The notes beneath the pieces are model-generated. The model searched no databases, was not told where the DNA came from, and saw only the letters and a program-made list of their open reading frames with translations. A stretch of DNA of 64,000 nucleotides from Flavobacterium luminosum (GTDB taxonomy: Bacteria; Bacteroidota; Bacteroidia; Flavobacteriales; Flavobacteriaceae), in NCBI RefSeq assembly GCF_023635005.1, contig NZ_JAMLJM010000007.1, forward strand, positions 85,698-149,697. The letters are read 5' to 3'. This document shows positions 17,623 through 25,867 of the stretch, in pieces; the first letter of the stretch is position 1; each line of letters starts with the position of its first letter. The translations under genes were made by a program, and so were the position numbers.

Positions 17623-18431
17623 TAATACAAATCAAGATTAAATGAATAATTCAGTACTTTTTCTAATTTTTCAGAGATAATAACTTTACCTTTTGAGGTA
17701 TCCTTCTCAGAAGAAAACTGAGGCAAAGGCAATCCTAACTCTTTTGCTTTTGAGGTATAATATTCTTCTCTAGAAGGATGAAAAGGAGCTGCCACATTAA
17801 AGATGCCCTCATCCCAAATTTCCTTCTCAAGAATCGTTTGAATAATGTTAATACAATCCTCAAAATGAATTAAATTCACCGGTGCTGATGGATTTTCCAA
17901 ATGATTTCTTCCGGCCAAATATTTTACAGGATGCCTGTCTTTTCCAATTAATCCGGCCAATCGTAGAATTGTAGTCTTGAATTGCTTATTTTGTAACAAC
18001 AGTTGTTCTATCTGAACTAATTGTTTCCCGCTTTCTGTTTCGGGAATCGGGAGAGTAGCTTCGGTCACTAAACTATCACTTTCCCCATAGGTTGATGTAG
18101 AACTGATAAATAAAATCTTTTCTATACTTGAACTTTCAATGAAAGGAATTAAATTTCGAATTTTTGCAACAAAGTTCTCACTGTTATCTCCTCTTAATTT
18201 TGGAGGAACAGCAATAATTAAAAGGGTAGAATTCTGTAAAAATTCAGCAAAAGGCCCCTCTACCTGATCTTCTTTTAAATGGATAATATAAGGTATAATG
18301 TGCGCTTTCTCTAAAACTTCTTTTTTGTCCAATGAAGTAGTAGAACCCTTTACAATGATTCCTTTTTCTGCAAGACTGGCACCTAGAGGTAACCCCAACC
18401 AACCGCAACCTAAAATACTAATTTGTTTCAT
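17622..18431 (-). CDS. NAD(P)-binding SDR/epimerase-like protein
   Basis: A 269-residue extended-SDR-like protein. It begins with a Rossmann motif (ISILGCGWLGLPLGASLAEKG), with the NAD(P)-contacting strand ending VKGSTTS. The central ILFISSTSTYGESDSLVTE resembles the Ser/Thr-Tyr active-site region of the YeeD/YfcH-type epimerase relatives, though a canonical YxxxK is not obvious. Substrate unknown; cytoplasmic. It overlaps the M28 peptidase by 14 bases and the EamA gene by one, so it is clearly cotranscribed. Confidence 0.8.
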   Translation of the reverse strand: MKQISILGCGWLGLPLGASLAEKGIIVKGSTTSLDKKEVLEKAHIIPYIIHLKEDQVEGPFAEFLQNSTLLIIAVPPKLRGDNSENFVAKIRNLIPFIESSSIEKILFISSTSTYGESDSLVTEATLPIPETESGKQLVQIEQLLLQNKQFKTTILRLAGLIGKDRHPVKYLAGRNHLENPSAPVNLIHFEDCINIIQTILEKEIWDEGIFNVAAPFHPSREEYYTSKAKELGLPLPQFSSEKDTSKGKVIISEKLEKVLNYSFNLDLY

Positions 18432-20769
18432 TTAAAGCTGTTACTGTCTGATTCATTATTTCCTTTTTGGGACTGGCTTTAATTTTTTGTTCTAAAACAA
18501 TGGCATCATTCAAAACAAAAGGTTTTGGCATCATCCAATCCCTTCTTTTGGCAATGCTAAAGAGAGGATTTTCCAACAAATCGAAAGAACTTTCTTTGAG
18601 ATCAAGGTCTAATTTCTGATTTGCAGGAATTGAAAACTCTATCGTCAAAGGTACGTTGTTTTTCACATAGTAGGTTAGCACTTTTTGACTGTCTTTAGAA
18701 GAAATATTGCTTTTAAAAGCGACTTCTTTTACTCCATTGGCTATCAAATCTTGAGGTGTGGTCTTATTGAAAAATACATTGTATCGATTCACTTTTCTAT
18801 TGGGAGTGATACTGATTTTTAAATGTCGGTTACCCGAAACCACCGAATCTTTTACGAAATCTATCGTAGGTTTCTGAATATTTTTTAGAGGTGCTTGTGC
18901 CATATAACTGAATCCCGAGTTGTATTTGCTATACATCTTAATCTTATTTAAACTCTCGGCAGATTCAGGTTTTTCACCCAAATAGCCTTTTGTCCATTCG
19001 TCTAAATTAATATCGTATGTTGCCCAATACGCTTTATTTTCATCTGCCTTATAAACATACAATAAACTGTTGGGTTTGGCTTTTCCCGGCTGGAATTCTG
19101 AACTTTGATGTGCTTTATAAACAAAGGCCAAGGCTAAGACAAAAAATAATGTTCCCCAGGCTCTTTTCTTAGGAAAGAATCCGAAAACTGGTAATAACAA
19201 ACCAAAAATCAAAACCGTGAGTATAGCACTTCCTGAAAGGATTTTTAAACCTAGACCAATAGGAAACATCTGTACAAAAGGAACCAAAATAAATAGACTC
19301 GGCAAAGTCAAAATGAGATTGAGTATCGCATTAGATTTTTGTGTGATTACATGATAGCCTAACATAATAACACTCGATAAAACGGGAATAATAAAAAATC
19401 CAGCTCCCTTCAATTTAAATGCGATGAATAGATTAATAATCAACCAAAGAATTAATGGTGCTGCTAGTTGATTGTATTCATTAGGCTTTGAATTTTTACT
19501 GTGATAAAACCAAAAACAAATGGCTAAGGTTATACAGACAAAAGCATAAATATAATCGTGACCATTATAGGTGAATCCATGCAACATATCATTGTATTGT
19601 GGATATATTTTTTGAAGAAGTTTCCAGCCCAAAAAAGTCACGAGACCAGAAACCAACATTGCTCCTAGGAACGGAAGAAACCCTTTTAGAATTTCTGCTG
19701 GCTGTAAGACCATTTTCCCAACTCCTATAAACAAGAAAAAAACAAATAGTACCGTAACCAAAATCAACATAGGGAAAACCCACGAGAACGGATAATTGAT
19801 AAACATATACGGAATATTGAAATATACTTTGTCTTCGGTTGAGTTTAAATTAGTCAAATCGGCATTTGCGAAATGTTTCAATAACGGAAACAAATTAGTT
19901 CCTTGGTGTGCTAGAGAATTTCTATCCAAATTTTCATAATTATCTTGTTGTGTATGATAATTAAAATGGTTGTCGATAAAAGCAAAATTAAATCCCTGAA
20001 TTTTATTTTGTTCTCTAAATACGGTCAAATCGGTATCATTCGGCAACATTTTATAAATGCTATACATTAACGAATTTGACACCGGATGAGTCAATTTTCC
20101 AGCGGTAAAGGCATCAACCATTTTGGCGTTGCCTTGATTGGTTTCCATTAACATATAAGCAGGTCCTGAAGTACCACGAGCTTCAAAATTCAAGACTAAT
20201 CCTACCTCTTTAGCCCACTTGTGTTGCGTTGCAAAAAGAGCCGCTCCGTTAAGTCCAATTTCTTCCGAATCTGTAAAAAGAATAATAAGGTCATTTTTTG
20301 GTTGTTGTTTTTGCGCCTGAAAAGCCCTTACGCTTTCCAAAATTGCAGCAATACCACTAGCATCATCGCTTCCTCCTAACGATTTAGAATGCGGAGCACT
20401 ATCGTAATGCGACAACAATACCAAAGCTTTTGTATTTTCAGTCCCTTTGATTCGAGCCATGACATTTTTAGCCTTTACCAATGTTCCGCCATCTGACAGA
20501 ATAAAACCTTCTTGGATTTCAGGCTGAAGACCTAAATTTTTTAATTCCCCTAATAAATAGTTTACTACGGTTTCGTGGTTAGACGAACTTACATAATGCG
20601 GTTCTTGCGCGATAACTTTTACTTTTTCTAAAGCTCTTTTAGTTGAAAATTCGGTAATTGGAACCTCCTCTTCTGGATCAAACTTGGGAGTGAATGAATA
20701 AAAAACCAGAAATATTGTAACAATAATAAACAATACCGAAGAAACGGCCGTGGCATTTGATTTTTGCAT
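18418..20769 (-). CDS. M28 family zinc peptidase with multi-helix membrane domain
   Basis: A 783-residue protein: an N-terminal transmembrane anchor (VLFIIVTIFLVFYSF), an extracytoplasmic M28 aminopeptidase domain (about residues 45-310), then about nine transmembrane helices (330-565) and a C-terminal beta-rich outer domain. Zinc/catalytic motifs are visible: LLSHYDSAPHSKSLGGSDDASG (His, bridging Asp), LFTDSEEIGLNG (catalytic Glu and ligand Glu), and FIDNHFNYHTQQDNYEN (last His). The layout resembles the ERMP1/Fxna type. It is flanked by the Zn-ribbon protein (2-base gap) and the SDR gene. The biological substrate is unknown. Confidence 0.9.
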   Translation of the reverse strand: MQKSNATAVSSVLFIIVTIFLVFYSFTPKFDPEEEVPITEFSTKRALEKVKVIAQEPHYVSSSNHETVVNYLLGELKNLGLQPEIQEGFILSDGGTLVKAKNVMARIKGTENTKALVLLSHYDSAPHSKSLGGSDDASGIAAILESVRAFQAQKQQPKNDLIILFTDSEEIGLNGAALFATQHKWAKEVGLVLNFEARGTSGPAYMLMETNQGNAKMVDAFTAGKLTHPVSNSLMYSIYKMLPNDTDLTVFREQNKIQGFNFAFIDNHFNYHTQQDNYENLDRNSLAHQGTNLFPLLKHFANADLTNLNSTEDKVYFNIPYMFINYPFSWVFPMLILVTVLFVFFLFIGVGKMVLQPAEILKGFLPFLGAMLVSGLVTFLGWKLLQKIYPQYNDMLHGFTYNGHDYIYAFVCITLAICFWFYHSKNSKPNEYNQLAAPLILWLIINLFIAFKLKGAGFFIIPVLSSVIMLGYHVITQKSNAILNLILTLPSLFILVPFVQMFPIGLGLKILSGSAILTVLIFGLLLPVFGFFPKKRAWGTLFFVLALAFVYKAHQSSEFQPGKAKPNSLLYVYKADENKAYWATYDINLDEWTKGYLGEKPESAESLNKIKMYSKYNSGFSYMAQAPLKNIQKPTIDFVKDSVVSGNRHLKISITPNRKVNRYNVFFNKTTPQDLIANGVKEVAFKSNISSKDSQKVLTYYVKNNVPLTIEFSIPANQKLDLDLKESSFDLLENPLFSIAKRRDWMMPKPFVLNDAIVLEQKIKASPKKEIMNQTVTALNETN

Positions 20770-20771
20770 AA

Positions 20772-21119
20772 TTAATTGTCTTTTTTAACCAACACAAAAC
20801 CCTCGTTTTCAATGGCCATGTACCCTTGATTGTAGAGAAAGTAATAGATGTTGCCTGTTTTAGTGGTATAAATTGAGGTAATATATTCGAAATCAAAACC
20901 TTTACTTAATAGTTTGGTTTTGGTGGTTTTCGATTTCCCATCGGGGTTTAATTCATTTAGAATACGATAGTTTTTGCGCAATTTATTATTGATGTTTCGC
21001 ATTAAATTGTTACTATCTTTATTCATCTTATTGTTATAGGTATTACGACATCCATCTCCACAGAATTTCTTATCTTCTCTACCCAAAATTTTTTCACCGC
21101 ATTCTAAACAATGTTTCAT
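20772..21119 (-). CDS. Small zinc-ribbon-like protein, unknown function
   Basis: Encodes 115 residues from ATG 21119; a GTG one codon upstream is also possible. The N-terminus has two Cys pairs, CLECG and CGDGC, separated by about 14 residues, a rubredoxin/zinc-ribbon knuckle as in DUF2116-like proteins. A charged helical stretch rich in Asn and Lys follows, then a beta-rich tail (YITSIYTTKTGNIYYFLYNQGYMAIEN). It is the first gene of the operon and ends 2 bases before the M28 peptidase. Function not recognised; nucleic-acid or protein binding through the zinc knuckle is the usual role of such modules. Confidence 0.75.
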   Translation of the reverse strand: MKHCLECGEKILGREDKKFCGDGCRNTYNNKMNKDSNNLMRNINNKLRKNYRILNELNPDGKSKTTKTKLLSKGFDFEYITSIYTTKTGNIYYFLYNQGYMAIENEGFVLVKKDN

Positions 21120-21122
21120 CAC

Positions 21123-21330
21123 AATATTTTTTTTACAATGGGAAAAGATAATTTCCTGTTAAACATTTAATCTAAATTATAAGCTTAATATAAAAGCTTA
21201 AAACCTAGTAGTTATGACTTCTTAATAGTGTATTTGACACCTGAACTTATAGAAGTACATTCAAAATCGGTCGTTGATTAACTTATTTATAGTTAGCCAT
21301 TTGATTCAAATATAATAAATTTTCCATTTG
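21123..21330. other. Non-coding region upstream of the ssb regulatory array
   Basis: This AT-rich stretch separates the divergent zinc-ribbon and ssb genes. It holds two AAGCTT-containing repeats (around 21181-21201) but no reading frame, consensus -7 box or terminator that I can support. The regulatory elements of ssb begin at 21331. Confidence 0.5.
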
Positions 21331-21366
21331 CAAACGACAACAAACGATTACAAACGAAAATAAACG
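21331..21366 (+). repeat. 10-bp-phased CAAACGA array upstream of ssb
   Basis: CAAACGA occurs at 21331, 21341 and 21351, followed by TAAACG at 21361. The period is exactly 10 bases, so all copies face the same side of the helix. The array lies about 115-150 bases before the ssb ATG and about 45-80 bases before the probable start of transcription (weak -7 box AATCTTTG at 21399-21406). This is an activator-site geometry. Confidence 0.65.
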
Positions 21367-21418
21367 TATTTTAACCGAATATTCTAAAACAGTCTTCCAA
21401 TCTTTGCATCGTCAAGTT

Positions 21419-21436
21419 CAAACGAGACAATCGTTT
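21419..21436 (+). promoter_or_regulatory. CAAACGA/TCGTTT dyad in the ssb leader
   Basis: The same motif recurs here as an inverted pair: AAACGA (21420-21425), 5-base spacer, TCGTTT (21431-21436). It lies just downstream of the weak -7 box, so it could be an operator or a small hairpin in the leader RNA. Confidence 0.45.
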
Positions 21437-21481
21437 TTCTGACATTTTATATTTAACAATAACATTTAAATTTTAAACGCC

Positions 21482-21814
21482 ATGAATGCATTAAGAAACA
21501 GAGTACAATTAATCGGAAACGTAGGACAAGAACCTGAAATCAAAATTATTGAAGGAGGAAAAAAGCTAGCTAAATTAGTCTTGGCTACCAACGAAGTTTT
21601 CTATAACGAAAAAGGAGATAAAGTCACCGATACACAATGGCACAATGTGTCTGCTTGGGGCAAAACAGCCGACATTATAGAAAAATATGTTTCCAAAGGA
21701 AAGGAAATAGGAATCGAAGGAAAATTAACTCACCGTACTTATGAAGATAAAGACGGAAACAAACGCTATTTTACCGAAGTAATTGTCAATGACCTTTTAC
21801 TGCTAGGAAAGTAA
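21482..21814 (+). CDS. ssb: Short single-stranded DNA-binding protein (no acidic tail)
   Basis: Coats single-stranded DNA during replication, repair or uptake. The 110 residues are an OB fold only: NRVQLIGNVGQEPEI, LVLATNEVF, TQWHNVSAWGKTADIIEKYVSKGKEIGIEGKL, and ending in the last beta strand (FTEVIVNDLLLLGK). The Gly-rich linker and acidic DDDIPF-type tip that recruit partner proteins in the housekeeping SSB are missing. No frameshift is visible; a strong terminator follows within 10 bases. It resembles the short second SSBs such as Bacillus SsbB, which serves natural transformation. That is an analogy, and a full-length ssb probably exists elsewhere. Confidence 0.92.
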   Translation: MNALRNRVQLIGNVGQEPEIKIIEGGKKLAKLVLATNEVFYNEKGDKVTDTQWHNVSAWGKTADIIEKYVSKGKEIGIEGKLTHRTYEDKDGNKRYFTEVIVNDLLLLGK

Positions 21815-21821
21815 AAGATTT

Positions 21822-21853
21822 AAAGAGCGCCCTTTCGGCGCTCTTTCTTTTTA
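21822..21853 (+). terminator. ssb terminator
   Basis: GC-rich perfect stem, AAAGAGCGCC (21822-21831) with its complement (21837-21846), 5-base loop CTTTC, followed by CTTTTTATT. Confidence 0.92.
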
Positions 21854-21895
21854 TTATTTAACAGCTGTTTTTCAAAAAACAAACAAGTATTTCAC

Positions 21896-21903
21896 TAGTT
21901 TTG
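21896..21903 (+). promoter_or_regulatory. M1 peptidase promoter -7 box TAGTTTTG
   Basis: Perfect TAnnTTTG, 15 bases before the ATG at 21919, giving a leader of under 12 bases. No -33 element is seen. Confidence 0.55.
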
Positions 21904-21918
21904 TGTAAATTATAAACT

Positions 21919-23886
21919 ATGAAAAAAATATTTACTTTTTTTTACATTTTCTTCACGGTTGCTGTTTTTGCACAAAATAATGACACCATAACTATTGCAG
22001 AAGCCGAAATGAAATTGGCTTCTAAAAAAATAGGTTTTAGGGCTAATCCTAATACAGCCAATTACGATATCACCTATTCAAAGCTGGAATTCACTATAGA
22101 TCCAAATGTTTTTATGATTAGTGGAAAAGTTACTACTACATTCAAAGCGCTTTCTAACATGAGCACAGTAACTTTTGATTTGTTTAAGACTCCCACTAAC
22201 CCCTTTAACATTACTGCTGTTAAAATGAATGGATCTGATTTGGTAGCCATTCACAACGATTCCCACGAATTAGTCATCACACTTCCTTCTACACTAACAA
22301 CTGGAAACTACGCTACGGTAGAAATAACATACAATGGCATACCATCCACTGGACAAGCTGCTTTTTCACAATCAACACATGGATCACCACCAAAACCTAT
22401 TATATATACTTTATCTGAACCTTACGGAGCAAGAGATTGGTGGCCTTGTAAACAAAATTTAAACGACAAAATTGAAAGCCTAGAAGTATACATCACCTGC
22501 CCTTCCGAATACATAGGAGTTTCTAACGGCGTAAGACATTTACCGAATGTAGTCAATGGTTCTAATACTACCTATCACTACAAACACAATTACCCAATTC
22601 CTGCCTATTTGGTTGCCATAGCCGTCTCAAATTATACGACCTTAAACACAGGAACTGCTGGAAATCCTTCTTTCCCTGTTATTGATTATATTTACCCTGA
22701 GAATAATACAACTACTACCAAAAATACTTTAGCTAAAACCCTTGATATCATCAACTTCTTAGAAACCAAAATAGGTCCTTATCCTTATAATACTGAAAAA
22801 TATGGCCATACACAATGGCCTAGCAATATTGGAGGAATGGAACATTCGACCAATTCTTTTATGTCCAATTTTAACCGAGAATTAGTTTCACATGAATTGG
22901 CACACCAATGGTTTGGTAACAAAATCACTTGTGGCACCTGGCAAGATATTTGGCTCAACGAAGGACTAACAGAATACATGTCAGGGTGTGTAATTGAACG
23001 TTTTGACGGTCAACCTGCGTTTTTAAATTGGAAAGACTACAAAATAAACAACGCTTATTATGGAATAACAAGCCAAACGACGGGTAATCTTTATCTAAAT
23101 GAATCACAGACAGCTTCTGTTGGGCGTATTTTTGATTACCGCCTTTCTTATAACAAAGGTGCCATGGTAACACACATGCTTCGTTATGTCATGGGAGATA
23201 CCAATTTTTTTCAAGCTCTACGCAATTACTTAAATGACCCTATGCTTGCCTACAAATATGCCGTTACACCACAATTACAATACCATTTAGAAGCAGTTCA
23301 TGGTAGTAGTTTGCAAGAATTCTTCAATGATTGGATTTATGATGAAGGATATCCTATCTACAACATTAACGCTTACAATTCTGGAACTAATCAGGTAACC
23401 GTAGTAATCAATCAAACACAATCAATTACCGACTCTACATATCCTGGTTATGTGTCTTATTTTGAGATGCCTGTTCCCATGAGATTATCATTAAGTAATG
23501 GTACTACGCAAGACGTACGATTAAACAATACCTTCAATGGTCAAAGTTTTAAAGTAACCATTCCTCCCGGCACTACCATGACTGGGATTGCTTTTGACCC
23601 TCTAAAGGATATCATTTCTAAAAATAGTACTACTTCTCTTTCACAAGATAATTTTGAATTGAACGAGCAAGTCAATGTATTTCCAAATCCTTCTAAAACA
23701 TACATAGAGGTTGAAATACCTAACACGGCATCTTTACAAAAAATACAATTTTATACTATTTTAGGACAAAAAGCCATGGAATCCAATGCCTCTAAAATCG
23801 ATATTTCACATTTAAGTAATGGGTTATATACCATAATCATTGAGACTTCTGAAGGTAAAGCTCTTAAAAAATTTATAAAAAATTAA
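21919..23886 (+). CDS. Secreted M1 family aminopeptidase with T9SS sorting domain
   Basis: A 655-residue zinc aminopeptidase exported through Sec and then type IX secretion. Signal peptide at residues 1-20 (ending VAVFAQN). The N-terminal beta domain is followed by the catalytic domain, with HELAHQWFGN (H325, E326, H329) and NEGLTEYM supplying the third ligand E348 at the canonical spacing. The GxMEN exopeptidase motif appears as GGMEHS, with His where Asn is usual. Residues about 580-655 form a type A sorting domain (VNVFPNPSKTYIEVEI ... GLYTIIIETSEGKALKKFI), which directs surface attachment or release. It is a single-gene unit. Confidence 0.95.
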   Translation: MKKIFTFFYIFFTVAVFAQNNDTITIAEAEMKLASKKIGFRANPNTANYDITYSKLEFTIDPNVFMISGKVTTTFKALSNMSTVTFDLFKTPTNPFNITAVKMNGSDLVAIHNDSHELVITLPSTLTTGNYATVEITYNGIPSTGQAAFSQSTHGSPPKPIIYTLSEPYGARDWWPCKQNLNDKIESLEVYITCPSEYIGVSNGVRHLPNVVNGSNTTYHYKHNYPIPAYLVAIAVSNYTTLNTGTAGNPSFPVIDYIYPENNTTTTKNTLAKTLDIINFLETKIGPYPYNTEKYGHTQWPSNIGGMEHSTNSFMSNFNRELVSHELAHQWFGNKITCGTWQDIWLNEGLTEYMSGCVIERFDGQPAFLNWKDYKINNAYYGITSQTTGNLYLNESQTASVGRIFDYRLSYNKGAMVTHMLRYVMGDTNFFQALRNYLNDPMLAYKYAVTPQLQYHLEAVHGSSLQEFFNDWIYDEGYPIYNINAYNSGTNQVTVVINQTQSITDSTYPGYVSYFEMPVPMRLSLSNGTTQDVRLNNTFNGQSFKVTIPPGTTMTGIAFDPLKDIISKNSTTSLSQDNFELNEQVNVFPNPSKTYIEVEIPNTASLQKIQFYTILGQKAMESNASKIDISHLSNGLYTIIIETSEGKALKKFIKN

Positions 23887-23907
23887 TTCATCCAATATAT
23901 TGACATA

Positions 23908-23936
23908 AAAAGTAAGGCGAAAACCTTACTTTTGTC
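23908..23936 (+). terminator. Terminator of the M1 peptidase gene
   Basis: Perfect 10-base stem AAAAGTAAGG (23908-23917) and complement (23924-23933) around CGAAAA. The right arm also supplies the rseP -7 box. Confidence 0.75.
23927..23934 (+). promoter_or_regulatory. Probable rseP promoter -7 box TACTTTTG
   Basis: TAnnTTTG match embedded in the right arm and T-run of the preceding terminator, 29 bases before the rseP ATG. A TTG at 23900-23902 lies 24 bases upstream. Confidence 0.5.
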
Positions 23937-23962
23937 GTTTAAATAAAAAACTATTCGTAAAA

Positions 23963-25552
23963 ATGATTCAATTTGCACAAATAATCTTTATACTTTCTGT
24001 ATTAGTAATTCTTCATGAATTTGGGCATTACATCACAGCCAAAATGTTCAAAATGAGAGTAGAAAAATTCTACTTATTCATGGATGCCGGTTTTTCTTTA
24101 ATCAAAAAGAAAATAGGAGAAACCGAATGGGGAATTGGATGGTTACCCTTGGGAGGTTACGTGAAAATCTCCGGAATGATTGATGAAAGTATGGATACCG
24201 AGCAAATGAAATCAGAACCTCAACCTTGGGAGTTTCGTGCTAAACCGGCTTGGCAAAGATTAATTGTAATGTTGGGAGGAATCATTGTCAACATCTTATT
24301 GGCTTGGTTTATTTACACTGTGATGTATGCAACTATTGGCCAAAAATACATCTCTTCTGAAAGAATTCAGGAAAATGGTTTAGCCTTTGGGGATATTGGT
24401 GAAAAAGTAGGATTTAAAAATGGGGATAAAATTGTCTCTGTAGACGGCAAATTACAACCTAAATTTAATTGGATGGTTGTGGATGTCCTACTGAGCGACG
24501 AAGTTATTGTAGACCGCAATGGTCAAAAAGTGACTTTAAATTTAACCGATGAACAAAAAGGTGAAATTTTAGGAGCAGAAGGTAAAAACTTCATCAAACC
24601 TCGTTTTGATATTGCTGAAGTTACCATTGATAGTATCAGCGATAAAAACTCTTCATTTAAAGTAGATGATCAACTAAAAGGAATTGATGGTCATACTTTC
24701 AAATATTTTGATGAAATTAAAGACTATTGTAAAAATTACAAGAATCAAAATGTGAATTTCATTGTAAATAGAAATGGAAAAGATACTTTAATAAACGTTA
24801 AAATTGACAAAGAAGGTTCTTTTGGTCTAAATAACACCTTGTTTACGAATTTGAAACCACGATTAAGCGATGTCTTCATCAAAGAAGTGGAGTCTGGTTC
24901 AAATGCTGAAAAAGCCGGTATGCAATCTGGAGATGGCATTAAAGGCATCGTTGGACAAAATATAAAAACATTAGAACAACTAACAACTTACCTCAGAGCA
25001 AATAAAAATACTGAAATTGCCATTGAAGTGCTTAGAGAAGATAAACCTGTCGTTATTAATGCCAAAACCAATAATGAAGGAAAGCTAGGCATTCAATTTG
25101 ATGCATTAGATAAAAAACAATACCAAATCACAAATCATTTAACACTTTTCGAAGCTATACCTGCCGCAGTAAACGAATCATGGCAAATGTTAGTTTACAA
25201 CGTAAAACAGTTTAAACTAATACTTAAACCAAAAACCGGCGCCATTATGCAAGTGAAAAGTCCAATAGGGATTGCCAGACAACTTCCTGACACTTGGAAT
25301 TGGGAATTTATTTGGAATTTCACAGCTCTTTTCTCAATAGGTCTTGCCTTCATGAATCTGTTACCTATTCCTGGATTAGATGGAGGACATGCCTTGTTTA
25401 CGATTGTAGAAATGGTTACCGGTAAAAAATTAAATGATAAAGCAGCCGGGTATGTACAAACGTTCGGAATGATTATCTTATTGACTCTGATGGCTTTTAC
25501 CTTCGGAAAAGATATTTATCAATGGATCATGGATATCCTTGCTAAAAAATAA
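23963..25552 (+). CDS. rseP: RIP metalloprotease RseP (site-2 protease)
   Basis: Intramembrane zinc protease that cleaves membrane-bound anti-sigma factors and residual signal peptides. HEFGH (H18, E19, H22) lies in the first transmembrane helix. The second conserved motif, NLLPIPGLDGGH, contributes the third ligand D473. Two PDZ domains lie between (about residues 120-215 and 285-375; NGDKIVSVDGKL, AGMQSGDGIKGIVGQ). At 529 residues it is longer than the 450 of E. coli, as is common in Bacteroidota. It stands alone, ahead of the tRNA-Asn genes. In this group the likely partners are FecR-type anti-sigma factors. Confidence 0.95.
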   Translation: MIQFAQIIFILSVLVILHEFGHYITAKMFKMRVEKFYLFMDAGFSLIKKKIGETEWGIGWLPLGGYVKISGMIDESMDTEQMKSEPQPWEFRAKPAWQRLIVMLGGIIVNILLAWFIYTVMYATIGQKYISSERIQENGLAFGDIGEKVGFKNGDKIVSVDGKLQPKFNWMVVDVLLSDEVIVDRNGQKVTLNLTDEQKGEILGAEGKNFIKPRFDIAEVTIDSISDKNSSFKVDDQLKGIDGHTFKYFDEIKDYCKNYKNQNVNFIVNRNGKDTLINVKIDKEGSFGLNNTLFTNLKPRLSDVFIKEVESGSNAEKAGMQSGDGIKGIVGQNIKTLEQLTTYLRANKNTEIAIEVLREDKPVVINAKTNNEGKLGIQFDALDKKQYQITNHLTLFEAIPAAVNESWQMLVYNVKQFKLILKPKTGAIMQVKSPIGIARQLPDTWNWEFIWNFTALFSIGLAFMNLLPIPGLDGGHALFTIVEMVTGKKLNDKAAGYVQTFGMIILLTLMAFTFGKDIYQWIMDILAKK

Positions 25553-25575
25553 TCGTAAAAAATTAATATTTTTTG

Positions 25576-25605
25576 TTTGCGATTATAAAATTTAGATTAT
25601 ATTTG
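25576..25605 (+). promoter_or_regulatory. tRNA-Asn promoter
   Basis: TTTG (25576-25579), an 18-base gap, then TATATTTG (25598-25605): both elements of the Bacteroidota housekeeping promoter at correct spacing, about 25 bases before the first tRNA. Confidence 0.75.
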
Positions 25606-25629
25606 CACTCGCTAAAAAGATATTAATCT

Positions 25630-25703
25630 TCCTCCTTAGCTCAGTTGGTTAGAGCATCTGACTGTTAATCAGAGGGTCCTTGGTTCGAGCCCAAGAGGGG
25701 GAG
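25630..25703 (+). tRNA. tRNA-Asn (GTT), copy 1
   Basis: The 74-base cloverleaf folds fully: acceptor TCCTCCT with AGGGGGA (one U-G pair), D stem GCTC/GAGC, anticodon stem TCTGA/TCAGA with loop CTGTTAA (anticodon GTT), T stem CTTGG/CCAAG with loop TTCGAGC, and discriminator G as expected for tRNA-Asn. CCA is not encoded. Confidence 0.98.
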
Positions 25704-25740
25704 CAACTTTTTAGCAAACACATAAACCTTTCATGGTGAT

Positions 25741-25814
25741 TCCTCCTTAGCTCAGTTGGTTAGAGCATCTGACTGTTAATCAGAGGGTCCTTGGTTCGAG
25801 CCCAAGAGGGGGAG
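25741..25814 (+). tRNA. tRNA-Asn (GTT), copy 2
   Basis: Identical in all 74 bases to the copy 37 bases upstream, and presumably cotranscribed with it from the promoter at 25576. A terminator follows at once. Confidence 0.98.
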
Positions 25815-25816
25815 CA

Positions 25817-25852
25817 AAATCCTAATCATAACAATGGTTAGGATTTTTTTAT
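25817..25852 (+). terminator. Terminator of the tRNA-Asn pair
   Basis: Stem AAATCCTAA (25817-25825) with TTAGGATTT (25838-25846), then a T-run. Confidence 0.85.
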
Positions 25853-25867
25853 TTTCATTATCTCTTG

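Noticed and set aside
21331..21366. Possible CRISPR or tandem minisatellite
   Set aside because: The repeat unit is 7 bases with 3-base spacers at helical period, far too short for CRISPR; no cas genes are present.
25630..25814. Possible integration site duplicated at a tRNA (att site)
   Set aside because: Both tRNA-Asn copies are complete and identical, share one promoter and terminator, and no integrase or second attachment copy is found; simple gene duplication explains it.
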